Assembly: GCA_937941455.1 (NCBI GenBank)
Contig: CALDHM010000013.1
Span: forward strand, 1-64,000
Source of the DNA: an uncultured Pirellulaceae bacterium
Lineage (GTDB): Bacteria > Planctomycetota > Planctomycetia > Pirellulales > Pirellulaceae
DNA: 64,000 nucleotides
Reading direction: 5' to 3'
Part shown: positions 1 to 10,940 of the stretch, piece by piece
Numbering within the stretch: the stretch's first letter is position 1
How the letters are laid out: every line of letters begins with the position of its first letter
Made by a program: the position numbers and the translations under genes
The notes under the pieces: generated by a model
The model's database searches: none
The model's input: the letters and a program-made list of their open reading frames with translations, nothing else
Told to the model about the DNA's origin: nothing

Positions 1-1
1 C

Positions 2-124
2 GAACCAATGACCTCAACGGAACTGGATTACCTGCTTCCCGACCATTGGCTAAAAGCTCATCCTCAGCACCGTTGGACCATCGATCACATCCGCCGCGAA
101 GAGCGCAAAAGCAAGTCCCTGTAG
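2..124 (+). CDS. C-terminal end of an unidentified protein (5' end outside window)
   Basis: An open frame enters from the left edge and stops at TAG (122-124), giving about 40 residues. They include LLPDHWLKAHPQHRW and a basic tail, RREERKSKSL. The aromatic and charged content looks like coding sequence rather than chance. I do not recognise the family. It runs towards the cytochrome gene on the other strand with only 12 bases between the stops. The fragment is too short to assign a function. Confidence 0.45.
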   Translation, partial: EPMTSTELDYLLPDHWLKAHPQHRWTIDHIRREERKSKSL

Positions 125-136
125 TTCACCGAACGC

Positions 137-1417
137 TCACCCTGAAACAAAAACTAACTGCGAATTCCGATCGTAGACTTTGACTTGAATCCAGGCTCGA
201 CGACTGGGATAAGCGGTAGGGAACTTGTGGCCCGTCAGATTGGTAACGGTGATCGGGACCCGCCAACAGCTCCCTTCCCGCTCGATCTGCCCGATATCGA
301 TCGTCGCGGTTTGTGCGCGTAGCATTCGGCGAATTTCTGCCAGCGACGCATCAAATGCCGTTCGTGGAACCTTGATTCCCAATTCTTGGGCGTTGTCTCG
401 CAGCAACTGAGTCATGAACGCGTTGCCGCCGACCAGGGTATGACGGCCAAATGGCTCACGCGGCTTGAGAAAGGGAAAATCGCGGCCACCTGGATTGTGG
501 GCAAGCATAGTCTTGATTGGGATTCCATCCTCATCGGTGGTCGGCAAGTGGCAGCTTTGGCAACTGCGAGCCGTCGGACGAGGCTGGTCCCGCTCGTCAT
601 TGAACTCGGAATTTCGCCACTCCAGATAAGGGGCTTGCTCGTGAAACGCATGGTCCGTTAGAGCCCCTTCGGCCGTGACGGCCTCGGTGATCACCGTATG
701 GCAGGTAGCACACAAGGCCGATTTTAGGATGTGCGGCGCATGGGTCGGTGTGTAGGCGACGTGCCGCTGCATGGGCATTGTGGTTGGCTGGGCATGTGGA
801 CCGTAGATCAGCGAGTCGGCATTGAGTTCGAAGCGGCCGGTAAACGATTCGGGCTGGCCTAAATTCTTGTCGGCAATTTGATGGCAGAGTGTGCAGGAAA
901 CGCCGTCCAACCCTAAGTGACTTCGCTGCGAATCTTTCTTCAGTAGAGCCAAAATTTCGCCATCAGGACTGGTGGGAAAGGGAGCCGCCATCGGGGTATG
1001 GCATCGCGTGCAAACGTCTTCCAAGTGGGCCTTCTGGTTCGGTGTTCTCTCGATTTCCGCCGACAAAACGGCCCGCCAATAAGGGTCGCGAGCCGATTGG
1101 GCCATCATCGAGGATTGCCACAAGTCGTAGGCCGCTACCGGCCGACCGGCGAGATCCTGTTGCGAACTGGAGCGGCTGGAATAGCTGTGGCAAAGAGCAC
1201 ACTTTTCGCCCAACTCGAAATGTGGCTTCAATTCGGACTTGCCGTCCAAGCGGATCGTGTTGGTTACTTTCGAGATGGTTTCCGTTGCCCGATCTGAAGA
1301 GGCCGTGGCCGTGGGTGGCGTGTCGGCGTTTGGACGAGGCCGCAAGACCATGGCCAGTCCGACAATCAAGGCTACGAAAACGATGATCCAAAGAACGTTT
1401 TGATGAGTCATGTTCAA
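137..1417 (-). CDS. Five-haem c-type cytochrome, membrane-anchored, possibly C-terminally truncated
   Basis: The 426-residue protein has one N-terminal membrane segment (about residues 9-25) followed by an exported domain. It has five CxxCH haem sites starting at residues 73, 136, 175, 236 and 286, so it should be exported and haem-loaded outside the cytoplasm. By family this is an electron-transfer multihaem cytochrome of the cytochrome c554-like type; the redox partner is unknown. After the haem region comes a beta-type segment containing NLTGHKFPTAYPSRRAW. In related planctomycete proteins, as I recall them, this opens a longer C-terminal domain. Here the frame stops a few residues later (VFVSG), 12 bases from the convergent gene, so the end may be truncated. 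Haem-binding is certain from the motifs; the exact role is not. Confidence 0.85.
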   Translation of the reverse strand: MNMTHQNVLWIIVFVALIVGLAMVLRPRPNADTPPTATASSDRATETISKVTNTIRLDGKSELKPHFELGEKCALCHSYSSRSSSQQDLAGRPVAAYDLWQSSMMAQSARDPYWRAVLSAEIERTPNQKAHLEDVCTRCHTPMAAPFPTSPDGEILALLKKDSQRSHLGLDGVSCTLCHQIADKNLGQPESFTGRFELNADSLIYGPHAQPTTMPMQRHVAYTPTHAPHILKSALCATCHTVITEAVTAEGALTDHAFHEQAPYLEWRNSEFNDERDQPRPTARSCQSCHLPTTDEDGIPIKTMLAHNPGGRDFPFLKPREPFGRHTLVGGNAFMTQLLRDNAQELGIKVPRTAFDASLAEIRRMLRAQTATIDIGQIEREGSCWRVPITVTNLTGHKFPTAYPSRRAWIQVKVYDRNSQLVFVSG

Positions 1418-1570
1418 ATGTTATTGATCCGAGTTGTTTGCTATCGATTGCCCGTACAGCACGAGCAAATCCACGGGAAAAATTTCGATTGCTTAGGCAC
1501 TTGCGGTGCCGTATCAAAATTTATTCCAGGACCAGTCTCGCGGCATTATTTTTTGGGGCATAACCGTTCC

Positions 1571-1646
1571 GCCGCAGGGAACTAGCCCGCAGTACTTGTA
1601 ACAACCGGACGCTGCCACAATCGGGCTCATGGTTTTGCGACAAATC
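1571..1646 (+). repeat. Palindromic intergenic element, degenerate copy (A')
   Basis: About 75 bases match the middle and right end of the family consensus (GCCGCAGGGAACTAGCCCGC, then AACAACCGGACGCT and GGCTCATGGTTTTG). The left end is missing. It lies about 25 bases before the fuller copy, so the two form a direct tandem. Confidence 0.6.
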
Positions 1647-1670
1647 CCGCAGCAGTTCGGCACGAAAACC

Positions 1671-1770
1671 AAGCTTTGTGCCAAAGCCCGTTAGCCGCTG
1701 GGGCACTAGCCCGCGGCTCTCGCAAAAACCGGACTCTAGCCCGTTTCGGCTCATCGTTTTGAAACAAAGC
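1671..1770 (+). repeat. Palindromic intergenic element, copy A
   Basis: The left end GCTTTGTGCCAAAGC pairs imperfectly with the right end GTTTTGAAACAAAGC. Inside, AGCCCGCGGCTCTCGC and AAAACCGG form a second hairpin-like core. The same design recurs near 10.8, 14.9, 17.7, 34.8, 42.6 and 51.8 kb, always between genes. Confidence 0.8.
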
Positions 1771-1838
1771 GGAAAACTAGCCAAGTCTAGGTTGTCTCGG
1801 TTTGTTCGAGAAACCCTACCACTTAATTTGATAATCCC

Positions 1839-2969
1839 CTAGGCCCGCTGGTCGAGTGGAACGAAGGGACGGGGCTCGGGGCCGATGTAGTCGGCATCCG
1901 GGCGGATCAATCGATTGTTGGCCCGCTGCTCGAAGACATGTGCAGCCCAACCCGAGATCCGTGACAGCACGAAAATCGGCGTGAACATCGGCGTTGGAAT
2001 TCCCATGAAGTGATAGGCCGAGGCGCTGTAGAAGTCCAGATTCGGAAACAGCTTTTTTTCGTTCCACATCACTTGCTCGATGCGCTCGGAGACCGGATAC
2101 AGAACGCGATCGCCGACGGACTCGGCGAGGCGCTTCGACCATTGTTTGATCACCCCGTTGCGCGGATCGGAGACGGAGTAAACGCGATGGCCAAATCCCA
2201 TAACCAGCTTTTTGGCCGCCAGCATTTCCCGCAAGCCTGCCTCGGCCTGATCGGTCGTTTGAAACTGTTCGATCAATTCCATCGCAGCTTCGTTGGCTCC
2301 GCCGTGCAACGGCCCACGAAGCGTGCCGATCGCTCCAGTGATTGCAGAGTAGATGTCGCTGAGCGTGGCCGTGCACACCCGAGCAGTGAACGTCGAAGCA
2401 TTGAACTCATGCTCGGCATACAGAATCAAGGAAACATCCATGGCGCGGACGTGCAAGGGATCGGGCGATTTCCCCAGCAGTTTCTCAAGGAAATAGCCGG
2501 CCAAATCGGGATGGTTCGATTGCTGGTTGATGCGCTCTTGAAAATGGCTGTAACGGTACCAGAAAGTCAACATCGAAGGGAAGGCACCGATCAAGCGCAA
2601 GGCTTTGTCGTATTGTTCGGCAAAGGAATGCTCCGGTTCGAGACAACCGAGCATCGAGCAGCCCGTGCGAAGCACATCCATGGGATGGGTTTGGGCGGGG
2701 ATCAATTCCAGCGTTGTTTTCAGCGCGTCGGGGAGGTGGCGTCGCGCGATTAGCTGAGCTTGGAATTCATCGCGCTGCTGACGATTCGGCAATTCGCCGT
2801 TGAGCAACAAGTAGGCAACCTCTTCGAACGTCGCGTGTGCGGCCAAATCCTCGATCGAGTAACCGCGATAGGTCAGGCCGACGCCTTGTTTACCGACGGT
2901 GGAAATGGCCGTCTGCCCTGCGGTGACACCAGCCAGCCCACCAGCTTTTTTGACTTTGGCTTCTGTCAT
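1839..2969 (-). CDS. prpC: 2-methylcitrate synthase / citrate synthase
   Basis: The 376-residue protein of the short citrate synthase family condenses propionyl-CoA (or acetyl-CoA) with oxaloacetate in the cytoplasm. The conserved [10 protein letters not shown] and [13 protein letters not shown] histidine motifs are present, and the length fits the 370-380 of PrpC-type enzymes. The start at 2969 is chosen because the homologous N-terminus begins at [14 protein letters not shown] and because its ATG overlaps the prpB stop as ATGA, which indicates translational coupling. A longer in-frame reading to 3587 runs across prpB in another frame and is not real. Pairing with prpB favours the methylcitrate role; a main citrate synthase role cannot be excluded by sequence alone. 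Confidence 0.9.
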   Translation of the reverse strand: MTEAKVKKAGGLAGVTAGQTAISTVGKQGVGLTYRGYSIEDLAAHATFEEVAYLLLNGELPNRQQRDEFQAQLIARRHLPDALKTTLELIPAQTHPMDVLRTGCSMLGCLEPEHSFAEQYDKALRLIGAFPSMLTFWYRYSHFQERINQQSNHPDLAGYFLEKLLGKSPDPLHVRAMDVSLILYAEHEFNASTFTARVCTATLSDIYSAITGAIGTLRGPLHGGANEAAMELIEQFQTTDQAEAGLREMLAAKKLVMGFGHRVYSVSDPRNGVIKQWSKRLAESVGDRVLYPVSERIEQVMWNEKKLFPNLDFYSASAYHFMGIPTPMFTPIFVLSRISGWAAHVFEQRANNRLIRPDADYIGPEPRPFVPLDQRA

Positions 2970-3850
2970 TTCGAGTTGCCTTTCGAGAAGAGTTGATCGA
3001 GTTTTTGTTCGTAATCGTGGTAGTGCAAAATTTCGTATAGTCTGGCGCGGGTCTGCATGATCCCGAGCGCATCGACTTGCGTGCCTTTTTCGCGAATTGT
3101 TCGATAGACGTGCTCGGCTGCTGCATTCATCGCGCGGAAGGCGCTCAGCGGATAGAGGATCAATCCGACCCCCAGATCGGCGAGTTGGTTGCGGTCGAGA
3201 AGCGGCGTCTTGCCGAACTCGGTCATATTGGCCAGCACGGGAACCGGTAAGGCTTGGGTAAACGCCCGGTACTGTTCGGGCTCCGTTACCGCCTCGGCAA
3301 AAATCATGTCGGCACCGGCCTCGACATAGGCCTGGGCCCGCGCGATCGCCGCCTCCAATCCCTCGCTCGCCAGTGCGTCGGTCCGCGCCATGATGACAAA
3401 GTCCGGGTCCGTTTTCGCATCGACAGCCGCCCGAACGCGATCGCACATTTCGTCGACGTCCACCAGGGCCTTTCCCGGCCGATGTCCGCAACGTTTGGCG
3501 GCCAACTGGTCCTCCAAGTGCAAACCAGCTGCACCAGCCGCGATGAATGCCTTGACCGTCCGCGCGATATTGAAGGCATGCCCCCAACCGGTGTCGGCAT
3601 CCACCAGCAGCGGGAGTGACGTCACCGAGGTGATCCGCCGGATATCGGTCTCGACATCCGTCATCCCCGTCATCCCCAAATCGGGAACTCCATAGGAGGC
3701 ATTGGCGACTCCGGCCCCTGACAAATAAATCGCGCGGAATCCGATTTGTTCTGCCAGCAGCGCGGTGAGTGCGTTGATCGTCCCGACGACCTGTAACGGC
3801 CGCTCGGCGGCTAAAGCATCGCGAAATCGTTTACCGGCGTTGGCGGTCAT
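2966..3850 (-). CDS. prpB: 2-methylisocitrate lyase
   Basis: The 294-residue member of the isocitrate lyase/PEP mutase TIM-barrel family splits 2-methylisocitrate into pyruvate and succinate. It carries the catalytic-loop cysteine motif [11 protein letters not shown], the DADTGWG metal-binding segment and LHLEDQ. Length equals that of typical PrpB (about 295), which is much shorter than isocitrate lyase. It is the first gene of a two-gene operon with prpC (ATGA overlap at 2966-2969). On its coding strand an AT-rich AATATATT lies about 25 bases upstream of the ATG and could be a -10 region. No prpD or acnD/prpF is present, so the dehydration step must be encoded elsewhere. Confidence 0.93.
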   Translation of the reverse strand: MTANAGKRFRDALAAERPLQVVGTINALTALLAEQIGFRAIYLSGAGVANASYGVPDLGMTGMTDVETDIRRITSVTSLPLLVDADTGWGHAFNIARTVKAFIAAGAAGLHLEDQLAAKRCGHRPGKALVDVDEMCDRVRAAVDAKTDPDFVIMARTDALASEGLEAAIARAQAYVEAGADMIFAEAVTEPEQYRAFTQALPVPVLANMTEFGKTPLLDRNQLADLGVGLILYPLSAFRAMNAAAEHVYRTIREKGTQVDALGIMQTRARLYEILHYHDYEQKLDQLFSKGNSK

Positions 3851-4223
3851 GTCGGAGCACGAAAATATATTGGGGCTGTTGCGAGCGGACCATGCAGAAT
3901 TCCCATGATTATGCCAGAAATGTCGTCATTTGGGCAGTCCCAGCGGTTTTCAGTGGGCGTGACTTGCTCGCGGTTTCGCGGGATTGTGCCGGCGGACGAT
4001 CATCCCCGGCCGACGACGCGCCCGGACAGCGACAAACCGATCCCTGCCGTTTTTGCCGAACTTTCGACTTACATCTTTTTGGCCTTCCGGCTATTCTAAA
4101 TCCATGGGCCCTCGGTCGGATTTCTTGAAAACGAATGATTCCACCAGGTCGCGCGGATCGCAGTTGGCGACCTTCAAGGCCGAACCCACCTTGAATCAAT
4201 ACCCAAGTCAACAGGCTTTACTC
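3851..4223. other. Divergent promoter region between prpBC and pckA
   Basis: This 373-base space should contain promoters for both divergent units. A TATATT-like box lies near 3870-3880 for prpB, and TATTCTAAAT near 4092-4101 could serve pckA. Neither has a convincing -35 partner. A reading frame upstream of the chosen pckA start (from 3984) lacks homology-like content. No RNA gene is seen. Confidence 0.5.
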
Positions 4224-5822
<1,599 letters not shown>

Positions 5823-5838
5823 AGCTCCCATCGGAGCT
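5823..5838 (+). terminator. Hairpin just after the pckA stop
   Basis: A perfect 6-bp stem (AGCTCC/GGAGCT) with a 4-base loop begins one base after the TAA. No U-tract follows (the next bases are GGCGGCCGCC, itself palindromic), so it may be an RNA-end stabiliser rather than an intrinsic terminator. Confidence 0.3.
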
Positions 5839-5928
5839 GGCGGCCGCCAGTCGCGGCGGTATGAGATGTGCTGCCGAATGCTGCTCCTTGGCGTCTTGGC
5901 AAGTCATTTTTCATGGCTCGATTGATGG

Positions 5929-7413
5929 GTGCTCCGACTCGTGCTACACGGTGATCAACGCGACAAATGGCCGAGCAAGTCGAGTCTCGGGCCGTGGCTG
6001 ACGGCCGTTGCCCTGTTGTTGCTGGGGGCTACTACCTGGTACGCGCGACGAGGCGATAGCCGCCTGGCCGATCCGGATCAACTGCGGATGGCGGCCTCCC
6101 ACGATAATGTCGCTTGGAATTTGGCGAGCCATCGCAGCTACGCAATCGATTTCGGCGATCCGGCGTGGCAGGCAGCGGTCGGCTTCACGCCAAGCGAACA
6201 AAAACTGCTTGCCAAATGGGATGCAGCCCAGCGCGGCGCGACCACGCGAGTTGCTCCCTTGTTTGCCTTTATTAGCGCGGCGGTCGATCGGACCATCGGC
6301 AGGCGCACGGTTGTCGTGCTATGGCTGCAAACCGCCTTCAATGCCGCAGCGGTCGCCGTCCTAGTCTGCCATGCCTTGGGCTCGACAAGAAAACGGCGTT
6401 GGCTGCTCGTGGCCTGTGCGGCCATGGCCGCCGATCCGGTCCTGTGGTGGAATTCGCCGCGACTGGTTGCCAATGATCTGTCGATCGGGATTTTAGCCCT
6501 CGCAGTCGTCGCGATCTCCCGCGGGCTGGCCACAGGTTACGAACCGAGCCGCAGTGCGTTTCGCCACGGAGGCTGGGATGGAGAGCAACCGCTGAGCACG
6601 CGAATGAGGAATGCCTTACGGGAACCTTGGTTCGCTATTGGGGCCTTGTTCGGACTAGAGTTCTTGAACCGCACCAGCAGTACCTGGTGGCTCATGTGGC
6701 TCGTCGGCAGCTGGCCTTTCTTCTTCATCAGTTGGTTGATTTCGGGCCGTTCTTTCCGCGCCTACCTGCGCGGCAGCAGCTTGATTGCCGCGGGGTTTTT
6801 GATCGTGGCCAGCCCGTGGCTGACCTTCAACGCCGCGCGGATTGGCTGGCTGGCGCCGGGCGGCGCCGAACCGTACATCCGTTTGAGCTCCGGCTATCAA
6901 ACCTGCGTGATCAACCAACTCGGAAGACACCATCCGCCGCTCACAAACAGCTTGGAACGCCTGATGGCCCGCGCCGAGGAATACCGCGGTCTCGACAACT
7001 TGCATCGAGAGGCCATCATGGCGGAGCTGAGCCTCTCCTATGCGATCGCCTGGCAGTCGCGGCACGTCGACCAGCTTCCGCGGCTAGCGATTTTGAAATG
7101 GCTCGATCACTTCCAACTCATCAATCAAGACGGCTTTGGGAGAGTTCTGCTGCATGGAGCCATCTTTGCCTTGGCTTGTATCGGGTGTTGGCAAGAGCGA
7201 CATCGCATCGGTGGTGCGATCCTAGTCGTCGTGTTGCTCAGCGGCTTGACGGCGGCATTGACCTGGTCCGATGGACCGTATTCCTCGCTCCCCTTGCGAC
7301 CATTGCTGATTACGGCCGCGGTGCTGGGAGCGCGAGAACTGACCGCCAAATGGCGGACGAAGAAGACCACAAGCAGAACGGAGCCCTCGCACGTCGAGGC
7401 CAATGCGGTCTGA
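5929..7413 (+). CDS. Polytopic membrane protein, possible GT-C-type glycosyltransferase
   Basis: The 494-residue protein starts at GTG 5929, preceded in frame by a stop at 5923. It has roughly ten hydrophobic segments, the first at about residues 23-38, with a periplasmic-type loop (about 40-110) between the first and second. The C-terminus is a short basic tail. The arrangement of one membrane segment, a sizeable soluble loop and then clustered helices resembles dolichyl-phosphate-mannose-type GT-C enzymes, but I see no diagnostic acidic motif I can vouch for. It converges on the NtrC-type gene with 9 bases between stops. Membrane location is sure; the enzymatic role is a guess. Confidence 0.65.
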   Translation: MLRLVLHGDQRDKWPSKSSLGPWLTAVALLLLGATTWYARRGDSRLADPDQLRMAASHDNVAWNLASHRSYAIDFGDPAWQAAVGFTPSEQKLLAKWDAAQRGATTRVAPLFAFISAAVDRTIGRRTVVVLWLQTAFNAAAVAVLVCHALGSTRKRRWLLVACAAMAADPVLWWNSPRLVANDLSIGILALAVVAISRGLATGYEPSRSAFRHGGWDGEQPLSTRMRNALREPWFAIGALFGLEFLNRTSSTWWLMWLVGSWPFFFISWLISGRSFRAYLRGSSLIAAGFLIVASPWLTFNAARIGWLAPGGAEPYIRLSSGYQTCVINQLGRHHPPLTNSLERLMARAEEYRGLDNLHREAIMAELSLSYAIAWQSRHVDQLPRLAILKWLDHFQLINQDGFGRVLLHGAIFALACIGCWQERHRIGGAILVVVLLSGLTAALTWSDGPYSSLPLRPLLITAAVLGARELTAKWRTKKTTSRTEPSHVEANAV

Positions 7414-7422
7414 TCTGGGGGC

Positions 7423-8832
7423 CTAATCTTGGTAGACGAAGGCTGGCGTCTCCAACCCCAGCTTGCGCATTTTTTTGTAGAGCGTTGTACGATTGATTCC
7501 CAACTGTTCGGCCGTCGCATTGCGGCTCCAGTTGTTCTCGCGGAGTGTTTGCAAGATGATTTTCCGCTCAGGGCCTTCGAGCGCTTCCTTCAACGTCAAC
7601 CGCCGCCCCGAGTCAGGACGAGAGGACGTAACGATCGGCATCTGACCTTGCAGGAAATGGCTGGGAAGATCTTCCAAACCGATCTGCGGTCGTTTGCCCA
7701 ACAGGACAGCTCGTTCGATGATGTTCTGCAATTCGCGCACATTCCCCGGCCAAGCATAAGTTCGCAGGGCCGCCATCGCTTCCGGTGTGAATCCCGAAAA
7801 ATGCTTGCCGAGCTCGCGGCAGCAATTCTTCAGAAAGTGCTCCGCCAAACTCGGAATGTCGTCTGTCCGCTCGCGGAGGGGCGGCAACTGCAGATGAATC
7901 ACATTGATCCGATAGTACAAGTCTTGGCGGAATCGGCCCGCGGCTACGGCGGCCGCCAGATCGTCGTTGGTTGCCAGGATGACGCGGGTATCTACCTTGA
8001 GGGTTTTGGTGCCACCCACCTGCTCGAATTCCAGTTCTTGCAGCACGCGCAGTAACTTGACTTGGAGTGCAGGGGAGGCCGTCCCGATTTCATCCAAAAA
8101 AATCGTCCCGCCATCGGCCAACTTGAACTTGCCGTCCCGATTGGTTGTCGCCCCCGTAAAGGCTCCCGCCACATGACCGAATAGCTCACTTTCGAGCAAG
8201 CTTTCGGGAAGGGCCCCGCAGGCGATCTCGATAAACGGTCCGTTCCGCCGCGCACTGCGGCGGTGAATCGCCCGGGCCAGCAGACTTTTACCCGTACCGC
8301 TTTGACCGGTAATCAGAATCGTCGCCCGCGTGTCAGCCACGCTCTCGATGATTTCAAACGAACGCTGCATCCGTGGATCATGGCCGATGATGTGCTCCAA
8401 ACCGTATCGGTTGTCCAATTGGCTCTGCAAGCGCCGATTTTCTTCGATCACATCGTGCTGCGCCAGCGCGCGGCTGATCGCCAACAGCAACTCATCATCG
8501 ATCAATGGCTTGGTAAGCAGATCGAACGCACCCCCTCGCAGTGCCTCGACTCCCATCTCGATGCTACCATAGCCCGTCATCATGATCACCGAAACTTGAG
8601 GCTGTTCGCGGTGGCAATGCCGCAGCAACTCAAAGCCATCATCATCGCCCAACCGAACATCCACCAGCGCAATGTCGATCCGCTCGCGTTGCAGAATACT
8701 CTGAGCTTCCCGAGGATTAGTTGCCAGATACGTGACGAATCCCTGGGTCTTCAACCACTCGCTCATCGATTCCATCAGATAACGATCGTCGTCGACCAGC
8801 AAGAGGTGGGCGGGAGAATGAGAAGATTTCAT
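7423..8832 (-). CDS. NtrC-family sigma-54-dependent response regulator
   Basis: The 469-residue protein has three domains. A receiver (about 9-120) carries the phosphate-accepting Asp in IALVDVRLGDDDG. An AAA+ sigma-54 activation domain (about 145-380) has Walker A GQSGTGKS, an intact GAFTGA loop that contacts sigma-54, and GGTIFLDEIG. A C-terminal Fis-type helix-turn-helix contains NATAEQLGINRTTLYKKMR. The start at 8832 (MKSSHS) places the receiver at the usual distance; an in-frame extension to 8892 adds 20 unrelated residues. No sensor kinase lies beside it, so it is an orphan here and its signal and targets are unknown. I found no convincing -24/-12 promoter in the window. Confidence 0.93.
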   Translation of the reverse strand: MKSSHSPAHLLLVDDDRYLMESMSEWLKTQGFVTYLATNPREAQSILQRERIDIALVDVRLGDDDGFELLRHCHREQPQVSVIMMTGYGSIEMGVEALRGGAFDLLTKPLIDDELLLAISRALAQHDVIEENRRLQSQLDNRYGLEHIIGHDPRMQRSFEIIESVADTRATILITGQSGTGKSLLARAIHRRSARRNGPFIEIACGALPESLLESELFGHVAGAFTGATTNRDGKFKLADGGTIFLDEIGTASPALQVKLLRVLQELEFEQVGGTKTLKVDTRVILATNDDLAAAVAAGRFRQDLYYRINVIHLQLPPLRERTDDIPSLAEHFLKNCCRELGKHFSGFTPEAMAALRTYAWPGNVRELQNIIERAVLLGKRPQIGLEDLPSHFLQGQMPIVTSSRPDSGRRLTLKEALEGPERKIILQTLRENNWSRNATAEQLGINRTTLYKKMRKLGLETPAFVYQD

Positions 8833-9468
8833 AGCGGTGACTGCGCGGTCTTGGGTCAGTGACAAGAGGCAACCGTCGATGGCGAAAAGCAACGGTTCAT
8901 TTATCTACGTTGCGTTTTTGCATCAGTCAAATTTTGACGGTGCTTCAGCCCGCGGAAACGTCACTTCCAGCCGACAGGCTCAATTTCCGATAAGATTTGC
9001 AGCCCGTTGAGTCCGGTTGTAATGAAAAAACCTAAACTAACGCTTCGAGTCGAACGGGGTAAAATCCAACGTGTCCTTTCCGCTGCACACCACCAATTCC
9101 ACAACCCCGCCCAACAGGCCGTACCAGCTCTTTGGGCGTCGGACTTCAACATCAAATGTGCCAGCTAGCACAGAATTCAGCCATCCTCTCGCCGAGAGGG
9201 TCGGGGCTGCGCGCAGCGCGGCTGAGGGGAGGCGAGCTTACCACGACGTCCAACGAGTCGAAGCAACAGTCGAGAAGGACTATCCCCCACCTGAATAGAA
9301 ATCAGTACTCGTGCAAAATCCGTTGCAACGCTCGAGCCGAGAAACGGTACCACCGTGCTCGAAGGAGGAAACTCGCCACCGTGCTTTTACTTCCGCGTCT
9401 TGAGTCAACGACGAAGTTCGGACGGTTGCAGATTTTCGTTACTGTTTGCCGTCAGTAGCGTGGCAGTC
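8833..9468. other. 636-base intergenic region with small palindromes
   Basis: No credible gene on either strand: the open frames lack ribosome sites and look like shadow translation. Three small inverted repeats are visible: TGTGC-CAGCTA-GCACA (9157-9172), CCTCTC-GCC-GAGAGG (9185-9199) and GCTGCGCGCAGC (9206-9217). They could be operator or REP-like remnants. It lies upstream of the NtrC-type gene and downstream of the cyclase gene. Confidence 0.5.
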
Positions 9469-10437
9469 TCACCAACGGACGCAGTTCTTCCCCGCGGCCT
9501 TGGCGCGATAGAGAGCCGCGTCGGCGTAGGTGGTCAGACGATGCGGGTCGGCCCCATCGTGCGGATAAACGGCAAGGCCGATGCTGATCGTCGGCCGCAG
9601 GGGAATCCCCTCGTAGGAAAACGCGGCAGATTCCACACCCCGTCGGATCGTTTCCCCTAGGGTTTGGGCAGCCCGATGATCACAATCGGTGATGAAGGCG
9701 CAAAATTCATCGCCGCCGAAGCGACATGCCTGGCCGCGATTCCCCACCCAACCGGCAATCAACCGCCCCGTTTCGCCAATGACATGGGCTCCGAAAAGAT
9801 GTCCATGCGTGTCGTTGATTTGCTTCACCCCATCCATATCCATCATCAGCAATGCCAGAGGTTGCTGGGTCTGTTGAGCGTATTCCAGAGAGAATTTCAA
9901 CGCTTGATCGAAGCGTTCTTTCGTGGGTAGTCCCGTCAATGCGTCGAGGTTGGCCCGGTGCGCGACCTCGGCATGGAATCGCGATTCGATGTCATCGGCC
10001 AGCGTGAATCTGAGCAACGTATCGCCGACCAGGATTTGATCGCCATTTTGCAAGATCCGAGCACCGGTTACCAACTCGCCGTTGACGTAGGTTCCGTTGG
10101 TGGACTCGAGATCGGTCAGGAGATAATGCCCGTCCGTCTGTATCGTGATTTGAGCGTGGCGGCGCGAGGCTCGGAAATCGTGCAGCGCCAGATGGCAAGT
10201 TGCATCTCGCCCGAGCGTCGTCGTTCCGCTGACAAAGGTATACGCGCCCAGATCGACCCCGCTGCGAATGACGTGGATCAGTGCCCGGTTCTCGCTGGAT
10301 CGGCTTTTAGGAAATGAGTGCTGCTCGGCTCGCAAAGTTCTGGCCGCTGGCAATGGAATCGCGTTCATGTCCTTACCGCTTGGTTTAGGCTCGCTGGATG
10401 ATAATGGGTTCGATACAGAATCTCGGTCGTGGGCCAT
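9469..10437 (-). CDS. FHA-GGDEF protein, diguanylate cyclase
   Basis: The 322-residue cytoplasmic protein has a forkhead-associated domain (about residues 65-140) that includes GRDATCHLALHDFRASRRHA and STNGTYVNG. These are the residues that bind phosphothreonine peptides. A GGDEF domain follows (about 160-320) with an intact FGGDEF active site, so it should make cyclic-di-GMP from GTP. The product-inhibition RxxD site normally just before GGDEF reads GNRG, so feedback inhibition is probably lost. The first 50 residues are polar and probably disordered. The design implies cyclase activity controlled by a Ser/Thr kinase. It is monocistronic. Confidence 0.92.
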   Translation of the reverse strand: MAHDRDSVSNPLSSSEPKPSGKDMNAIPLPAARTLRAEQHSFPKSRSSENRALIHVIRSGVDLGAYTFVSGTTTLGRDATCHLALHDFRASRRHAQITIQTDGHYLLTDLESTNGTYVNGELVTGARILQNGDQILVGDTLLRFTLADDIESRFHAEVAHRANLDALTGLPTKERFDQALKFSLEYAQQTQQPLALLMMDMDGVKQINDTHGHLFGAHVIGETGRLIAGWVGNRGQACRFGGDEFCAFITDCDHRAAQTLGETIRRGVESAAFSYEGIPLRPTISIGLAVYPHDGADPHRLTTYADAALYRAKAAGKNCVRW

Positions 10438-10765
10438 AAGATTCAGCTCAGAGAGAAAGCCGGATGGACGATACGCAGCTGGTATCTCATCGGTTCACAC
10501 CATTTCGGTCAACCTCAGCGGCGACTTGCTAGCATGAAGACGCAAACTTTTGCGGTCGACGAGAACAGGGCTGCGCGACGCTTGCCGGCAGGTTGAGCGG
10601 GAAAGATATCGTTGCGCCTTGACACGCTCGCTCTGGGAAGGTCGCGGCGCAAGCCGCAGGGAAGGAGCCGCGCGAGGGACGCGAGGCGGGAACATCGCGA
10701 AGCGGCGGTGTGGATCGGCGGTTCGCGATGGGCAATCATCGCAACTCCCCCGCCGCAGCCTCTCG

Positions 10766-10861
10766 GCTTAGTTTCGAAACCTGTCAAGCGCCAGTTACCA
10801 GCCCGCGGCTCGCGCGAAAGCCGGACGCCAGGGCGTTGCGGCTGATCGTTTTGCAACAAAG
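10766..10861 (+). repeat. Palindromic intergenic element, copy B
   Basis: It matches copy A through TCGAAACCTGTC, AGCCCGCGGCTCGCGC, AAAGCCGGACGCCAGGGCG and GGCTGATCGTTTTGCAACAA. Ends are inverted as in the other copies. It sits downstream of the M14 operon. Confidence 0.75.
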
Positions 10862-10890
10862 GCGACCATCGATCTCTCGCTCCGGCCCTG

Positions 10891-10940
10891 GCGGGCCGAC
10901 GCTCTCCATTGGCCTTGGCGCGACGACGCTCGCGGAGGGA
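10891..10940 (+). repeat. Second dispersed repeat, shortened copy
   Basis: The 34 bases at 10907-10940 (CATTGGCCTTGGCGCGACG and onward) match the reverse strand at 63056-63089 at 32 of 34 positions. A second shared block (GCGGGCCGAC) lies just upstream here but about 40 bases further away in the other copy. Confidence 0.65.

Larger units (their letters stand above)
1418..1838. other. Intergenic region carrying two palindromic repeat copies
   Basis: This 421-base gap separates the divergently placed cytochrome start and the prpC stop. Most of it is taken by one degenerate and one good copy of the ~100-bp palindromic element listed below. Short open frames here only translate the repeat. I see no other gene. 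Confidence 0.7.

Noticed and set aside
1521-1784. An 87-residue minus-strand frame resembling frames at 10.5-10.9 and 17.5-17.8 kb
   Set aside because: The similarity (LTGFGTKP and related phrases) comes from translating the intergenic palindromic element, not from a protein family.
1839-3587. A 582-residue open frame on the minus strand covering both prpC and part of prpB
   Set aside because: The N-terminal 206 residues are an out-of-frame reading of prpB; the citrate synthase homology starts at 2969, where ATG overlaps the prpB stop.
3984-4223. In-frame N-terminal extension of pckA
   Set aside because: The residues are basic, low in family likeness and beyond the normal length; the enzyme is complete from 4224.
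9132-9458. A 108-residue frame in the gap before the GGDEF gene
   Set aside because: No ribosome site, Arg/Ser-rich shadow-like composition, and it crosses several small palindromes.
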